A stretch of 34,793 nt of DNA, from NCBI GenBank assembly GCA_038521775.1, contig JBCBKN010000001.1, positions 1 to 34,793 of the forward strand. Direction: 5' to 3'. Source of the DNA: J013 sp038521775. GTDB taxonomy: Bacteria > Pseudomonadota > Alphaproteobacteria > Rhodobacterales > Rhodobacteraceae. Positions 31,780 to 34,793 of this stretch are shown one piece after another. Made by a program: the position numbers and the translations under genes. Numbering within the stretch: position 1 is the first letter of the stretch; every line of letters begins with the position of its first letter. The notes below the pieces were generated by a model. It was not told the DNA's origin, made no database searches, and worked only from the letters and a program-made list of their open reading frames with translations.

Positions 31780-32337
31780 TCAGATCTGCATAATCTCTTC
31801 CTGTTTGGCCTCGAGCGCCGCGTCAATCTTCTTAATCGTGGCATCTGTGAGCGATTGCACTTCTTCGGACCAAATTTTCTGGTCGTCATCGCTCATCGCG
31901 CTGGCCTTCTTGATCTGGTCCATCCCGTCGCGGCGCACATTGCGCACCGCCACCCGGGCATGTTCGGCATATTGGCTGGCAAGCTTTGCCAACTCCTTGC
32001 GCCGCTCTTCATTGAGCTCGGGCACGGGCAGGCGGATGATGGTGCCGTCGACCACCGGGTTGATGCCAAGGCCCGAGACGCGCAGGGCTTTTTCCACCGC
32101 GCCGACCAGGCTTTTGTCCCAGACATTGACGGTGATCATCCGCGGTTCGGGCACATTGATCGTGCCGCATTGGTTGAGCGGCATGCTGCTGCCATAGGCG
32201 TTGACCTGGATCGGGTCGAGCATTGAGGCCGAGGCGCGCCCGGTGCGCAGCGACAGAAACTCCTGGCGAAGCGATGTGATGGCGCCATCCATACGCTGTT
32301 CCAGCCGGTCGAGATCGATCTCGTCTTCATCGGACAT
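31780..32337 (-). CDS. frr: Ribosome recycling factor
   Basis: Splits post-termination ribosomes together with EF-G. The 185 residues match RRF exactly in length and character: long charged helices with LRTGRASASMLDPIQVNAYGS in the first third (Arg-Thr-Gly-Arg-Ala motif), followed by NVPEPRMITVNVWDKSL and the C-terminal DDQKIWSEEVQSLTD region. ATG at 32337 is preceded by GAGGGA. It is 33 bp downstream of pyrH, as in most bacteria. Confidence 0.98.
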   Translation of the reverse strand: MSDEDEIDLDRLEQRMDGAITSLRQEFLSLRTGRASASMLDPIQVNAYGSSMPLNQCGTINVPEPRMITVNVWDKSLVGAVEKALRVSGLGINPVVDGTIIRLPVPELNEERRKELAKLASQYAEHARVAVRNVRRDGMDQIKKASAMSDDDQKIWSEEVQSLTDATIKKIDAALEAKQEEIMQI

Positions 32338-32370
32338 TCTTCGCGTCCCTCTTGGTGACGGCCGGGCGCG

Positions 32371-33111
32371 TCAGGTCGCGTCGACCACCGTGAATTTGCC
32401 CTCGCCGCGCAGCACCGAGGCCATGCCGCCATCCTGAGCAAGCGAGAACACAATAATCGGCAGCTTGTTGTCGCGCGCAAGGGCAATGGCCGAGGCGTCC
32501 ATCACCTTGAGATTGCGCGACAGCGCCTCATCATGGCTGATGCGGTCAAAGCGGCGCGCCTCTGGGTTGAGTTTGGGGTCGCTGTCATAGACGCCATCGA
32601 CCTGGGTGCCCTTGAAGATCGCCTGGCAGGCCATTTCCGAGGCGCGCAGCGTCGCGGCGGTGTCGGTGGTGAAATAGGGGTTGCCGGTGCCGGCCGCGAA
32701 GATGACGATGCGCTTCTTTTCCAGATGGCGCACCGCCCGGCGGCGGATATAGGGCTCGCAGACCTGATCCATCGGGATGGCCGAGACGACCCGCGTGTGC
32801 ACGCCCTGCGCCTCAAGCGCGGCCTGCATGGCCAGCGCATTCATCACCGTGGCCAGCATGCCCATATAATCGGCCGTGGTGCGCTCGATCCCCTGGCCCG
32901 AGAGCTGCAGGCCGCGAAAGATATTGCCCGCCCCGATCACGAGGCAGACCTCGATGCCCATGCGCTGGACCTCGGCCACCTGCCCTGCGATGCGCGCAAT
33001 GGTCGGCGGGTGCAGGCCGAAGCCCTGATCGCCCATCAGGGCCTCGCCGGAGATCTTGAGAAGGACGCGGGAGAAGCGGCGCTGCGTTTCGGGTTCGTCA
33101 GCCTCCCACAT
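32371..33111 (-). CDS. pyrH: Uridylate kinase
   Basis: Phosphorylates UMP to UDP, an essential step of pyrimidine supply, regulated by GTP and UTP in the family. The frame opens at 33207, but ATG at 33111 gives 246 residues starting just before RRFSRVLLKISGEALMG, the normal PyrH N terminus. GNIFRG, ERTTADYMGMLATVMNALAM, YFTTDTAATLRA and the C-terminal MDASAIALARDNKLPIIVF are diagnostic. The start is not fixed by a strong ribosome site, so the longer form is possible. Its usual upstream neighbours rpsB and tsf are absent; the upstream gene is a histidine kinase on the same strand. Confidence 0.95.
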   Translation of the reverse strand: MWEADEPETQRRFSRVLLKISGEALMGDQGFGLHPPTIARIAGQVAEVQRMGIEVCLVIGAGNIFRGLQLSGQGIERTTADYMGMLATVMNALAMQAALEAQGVHTRVVSAIPMDQVCEPYIRRRAVRHLEKKRIVIFAAGTGNPYFTTDTAATLRASEMACQAIFKGTQVDGVYDSDPKLNPEARRFDRISHDEALSRNLKVMDASAIALARDNKLPIIVFSLAQDGGMASVLRGEGKFTVVDAT

Positions 33112-33425
33112 CGCGCGCCCGTATCCCTGCTCCCATGCCGGGCGGAAGATGTCGGAAAGCCCCGGGCCATGCAAGCTCTTTTGCGGTGCAAAATCACGTC
33201 TTGCCATGCGCGGTTCAGAGATGGCTGGGAGTTGGTCGGGAGTTCGGTGCGGCTTCGTCGGGCGTTCGTCGGGCGTTCGTCGGGCGTTCGGCGAGGGGTC
33301 GGGGGAGGTTCGGCCGTGAGAGCGCCGCGGTCGGTAAATGCGGTGGCGGTGGCAGCTCCGTGGCAGCTCAGGCGGTGGCAGCTCAGGCCGTGGCGGTTCA
33401 GGCGGGGCGGTTCAGCCGGGGCGCT
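33112..33425. other. 314-bp repeat-rich interval between histidine kinase and pyrH
   Basis: No gene is supported, apart from a possible 32-residue N-terminal extension of PyrH at 33112-33207. The interval is dominated by an 11-bp GTTC array (33231-33311) and a second tandem repeat (33341-33440) that reaches the histidine kinase stop codon. A promoter for the pyrH-lpxB block should lie here, but no clear -35/-10 pair was identified. Confidence 0.6.
33231..33311. repeat. 11-bp phased GTTC array with two overlapping GTTC-N7-GTTC LexA-type boxes
   Basis: GTCGGGCGTTC is repeated exactly three times (33257-33289). GTTC starts at 33242, 33264, 33275, 33286 and 33308, all in 11-bp phase, with one-base variants at 33231 (GTTG), 33253 (CTTC) and 33297 (GGTC). 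The pairs 33264/33275 and 33275/33286 are perfect GTTC-N7-GTTC sites, the same pattern as the box at lexA. LexA binding here is inferred, not shown. Confidence 0.7.
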
Positions 33426-33440
33426 TCAGGCGATGGCGGC
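33341..33440. repeat. Degenerate 12-15 bp tandem repeat at the histidine kinase 3' end
   Basis: About seven units around GGCGGTGGCAGCTCA and GGCGGGGCGGTTCA follow one another. Several units contain TCA, and one of these (33426-33428) is the kinase stop codon, so the units lying downstream of the gene are copies of its end. Confidence 0.75.
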
Positions 33441-34793
33441 GGGGCGGTCGGGCGCCGAGGCCGTTGGTGTGGCCGTTGGTGCGGCTGTTGCTGAGGCCGT
33501 CGGTGCGGCTGTTGCTGAGGCCGTCGGTTCAGCTGTCGGTTCAGCTTTTGGCGCGGCCGGGTCCGGCCCGTCCTTGTCGCGCGCGCCGCCCTCCTTGGCA
33601 TTGGGCTGCCCGGGTGGTTGGGCCGGCAGGTCGAGGGCCAGCGACAGCCCGCCGCTGCGCCGGTTCAGACGGCGCAGGGCCATGCCGGCGCCCCGGGCCT
33701 CGGCCGCGGCGATCGCCAGGCCCAGCCCGCTGCCATGGGCCTGCGCTGCGGTCTTGCGCAGCCGCACGCCGCGTTTGAGCGCCGTGGCAAATTCCGCCGC
33801 GCTCATCCCCGGGCCGGTGTCGTGGATTTCAAAGCGCAGACGCCCGGCCCGGCGCCGGCAGCCCACGAGAATGCGCCCGGTCTCGGTATAGCGGATGGCG
33901 TTTGAGACAAGGTTGGAGAGGATGCGCAGCAAGAGCACCGGGTCGACCGAGACCGGCGCTGCGCAGGGCATGACCGTCAGCCTCAGCTGCTTGGCCTGGG
34001 CATCGGTGTTGAACATCTCGCCCAGCGCCGACAGCACGTCATTGGCACGCGGCGCGTCGGGTTCGGCCGGCCTCGCCTCGCGCGCAAGCGCATGCTGCAC
34101 CAACCCCTCCAGATAACCAAAGGACCGCTCCACCCGGTCCGCCAGATCGGGCGCGGCGCGGGTGTCGCTGAGCAGCGACTGGATCGAGAGCCGCAGCGCA
34201 TGGATCGGCTGGCGCAGGTCATGGGCCGCCTCGGCCAGCCGCTCGCCGCCCCGCGCGGCGCTGACCTGAAGGGCGCTGTACTGCGCCTCCAGCCGCTCCA
34301 GCCGCCCCTGCATGTCGAGCCGCGCGGTCATCGCATCGACCGACTGGCGCAGGGCCTGCTCCTCGGCCCGGCGCGCCTGCAGATAGCGGTCGAGAATGGC
34401 AAGCCCCATGAAGGCCGCGTCAAACACCGTCACGACGCGGATGCTGTCGAGCGCAAGGCTGGCGGGGATGTCGATATTGAGCAGATGGCGGCCGGACAGG
34501 ATGGCCGCCGAGCTCATGAAAAACACCCAGCCAATGACGAAAAACCGCACTTCGCGCGCCCGGCTGCGCGCCGCATTGATGCCCGCGGCCAGAAACAGCA
34601 CCGTGGCGGTGAAGGAAAGCAGGATCAGCGCCTGTTTGATCGTCTGGGTCATGCCCAGCGGCCAGAGCAGCAAAGTGCTGGCCGTGATCCCCATGAAGAT
34701 GGCCAGGATCCAGTCCATTTCCGGGTGCAGCCGCGGGGTGCGCAGAAAGGCGCGGGTGTAGGTGGCGGCGCTGAGGATGACGACCTGGCCGAC
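33426..34793 (-). CDS. Sensor histidine kinase, probable 7TMR-DISM membrane sensor (5' truncated)
   Basis: The frame is open to the window edge; 455 residues are visible and the true start lies outside, so the Met at 34718 is internal. The first 140 visible residues hold several membrane helices preceded by TRAFLRTPRLHP, resembling the 7TMR-DISM sensor region. After a coiled-coil linker comes the phosphoacceptor motif HDLRQP (His166 counted from the 34718 Met), then the ATPase domain with N box LSNLVSNAIRYT, G1 DTGPGMS and G2 GSGLGLAIA. There is no receiver domain. After the ATPase domain a tail of about 65 residues rich in Ala/Pro/Thr with EPTA, SATAAPT and TATPTA repeats follows, continuous with the downstream tandem repeat. 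Signal and partner regulator are unknown. Confidence 0.88.
   Translation of the reverse strand, partial: VGQVVILSAATYTRAFLRTPRLHPEMDWILAIFMGITASTLLLWPLGMTQTIKQALILLSFTATVLFLAAGINAARSRAREVRFFVIGWVFFMSSAAILSGRHLLNIDIPASLALDSIRVVTVFDAAFMGLAILDRYLQARRAEEQALRQSVDAMTARLDMQGRLERLEAQYSALQVSAARGGERLAEAAHDLRQPIHALRLSIQSLLSDTRAAPDLADRVERSFGYLEGLVQHALAREARPAEPDAPRANDVLSALGEMFNTDAQAKQLRLTVMPCAAPVSVDPVLLLRILSNLVSNAIRYTETGRILVGCRRRAGRLRFEIHDTGPGMSAAEFATALKRGVRLRKTAAQAHGSGLGLAIAAAEARGAGMALRRLNRRSGGLSLALDLPAQPPGQPNAKEGGARDKDGPDPAAPKAEPTAEPTASATAAPTASATAAPTATPTASAPDRPAAIA

Noticed and set aside
31662..31889. Longer uppS N terminus
   Set aside because: The upstream part overlaps frr and lacks a ribosome site; ATG 31661 has GGAG at proper spacing.

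Overview
The window is a GC-rich chromosomal segment of an alphaproteobacterium, most likely a member of the Rhodobacterales (Rhodobacter/Paracoccus-like). The evidence is the gene content and order (gltA-gltX-comEC-lexA-moeA-moaC-trpC and pyrH-frr-uppS-cdsA-dxr-rseP-bamA-skp-fabZ-lpxA-lpxI-lpxB), the use of LpxI rather than LpxH, and a lexA promoter carrying the alphaproteobacterial SOS box GTTC-N7-GTTC. No tRNA, rRNA, CRISPR array, insertion sequence or prophage was found; almost everything is housekeeping.

Layout. 1-834 (+): 3' end of a GGDEF/EAL-type protein with a degenerate EAL domain. 929-3694 (-): gltX then gltA. 3765-5828 (+): comEC, divergent from gltX. 6203-12042 (-): trpG-trpD-ung-trpC-moaC-moeA-lexA, mixing tryptophan synthesis, uracil repair, molybdopterin synthesis and the SOS repressor. 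12288-15693 (+): a membrane-anchored YibQ-like protein with a very long acidic Pro/Ala linker, then an unrecognised secreted coiled-coil protein. 15815-17311 (+): scoA-scoB, a 3-oxoacid CoA-transferase. 17719-20743 (+): three overlapping genes, a multi-pass LPG-synthase-type membrane protein, a DprE1-like FAD oxidase and a DprE2-like SDR, resembling the mycobacterial polyprenyl-phospho-ribose to -arabinose epimerase. 20733-33111 (-): the envelope block from pyrH to lpxB (nucleotide and translation factors, undecaprenyl-PP, CDP-DAG, isoprenoids, site-2 protease, outer-membrane assembly, lipid A). 33426-34793 (-): 3' part of a membrane sensor histidine kinase.

How the genes work together. The 12-gene block 33111-20733 supplies what is needed to build the Gram-negative envelope. 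The convergent dprE-like trio could add a lipid-linked pentose to that envelope, but the enzyme that makes the polyprenyl-phospho-ribose substrate is not in the window. The trp/moa block is tightly packed and probably read as one or two transcripts.

The most unusual signal is a recurring class of short tandem repeats (about 11-24 bp) at gene borders. At the 3' ends of lexA, scoA and the histidine kinase the repeated unit includes the stop-codon region, and upstream of ung it includes the start-codon region. Similar repeats have expanded in frame inside lpxB, skp, the YibQ-like gene and the secreted coiled-coil gene. One array upstream of pyrH has an 11-bp period, which places GTTC motifs exactly in the phase of the LexA box. 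I infer a lineage-specific minisatellite process that reshapes gene ends and may build regulatory arrays.
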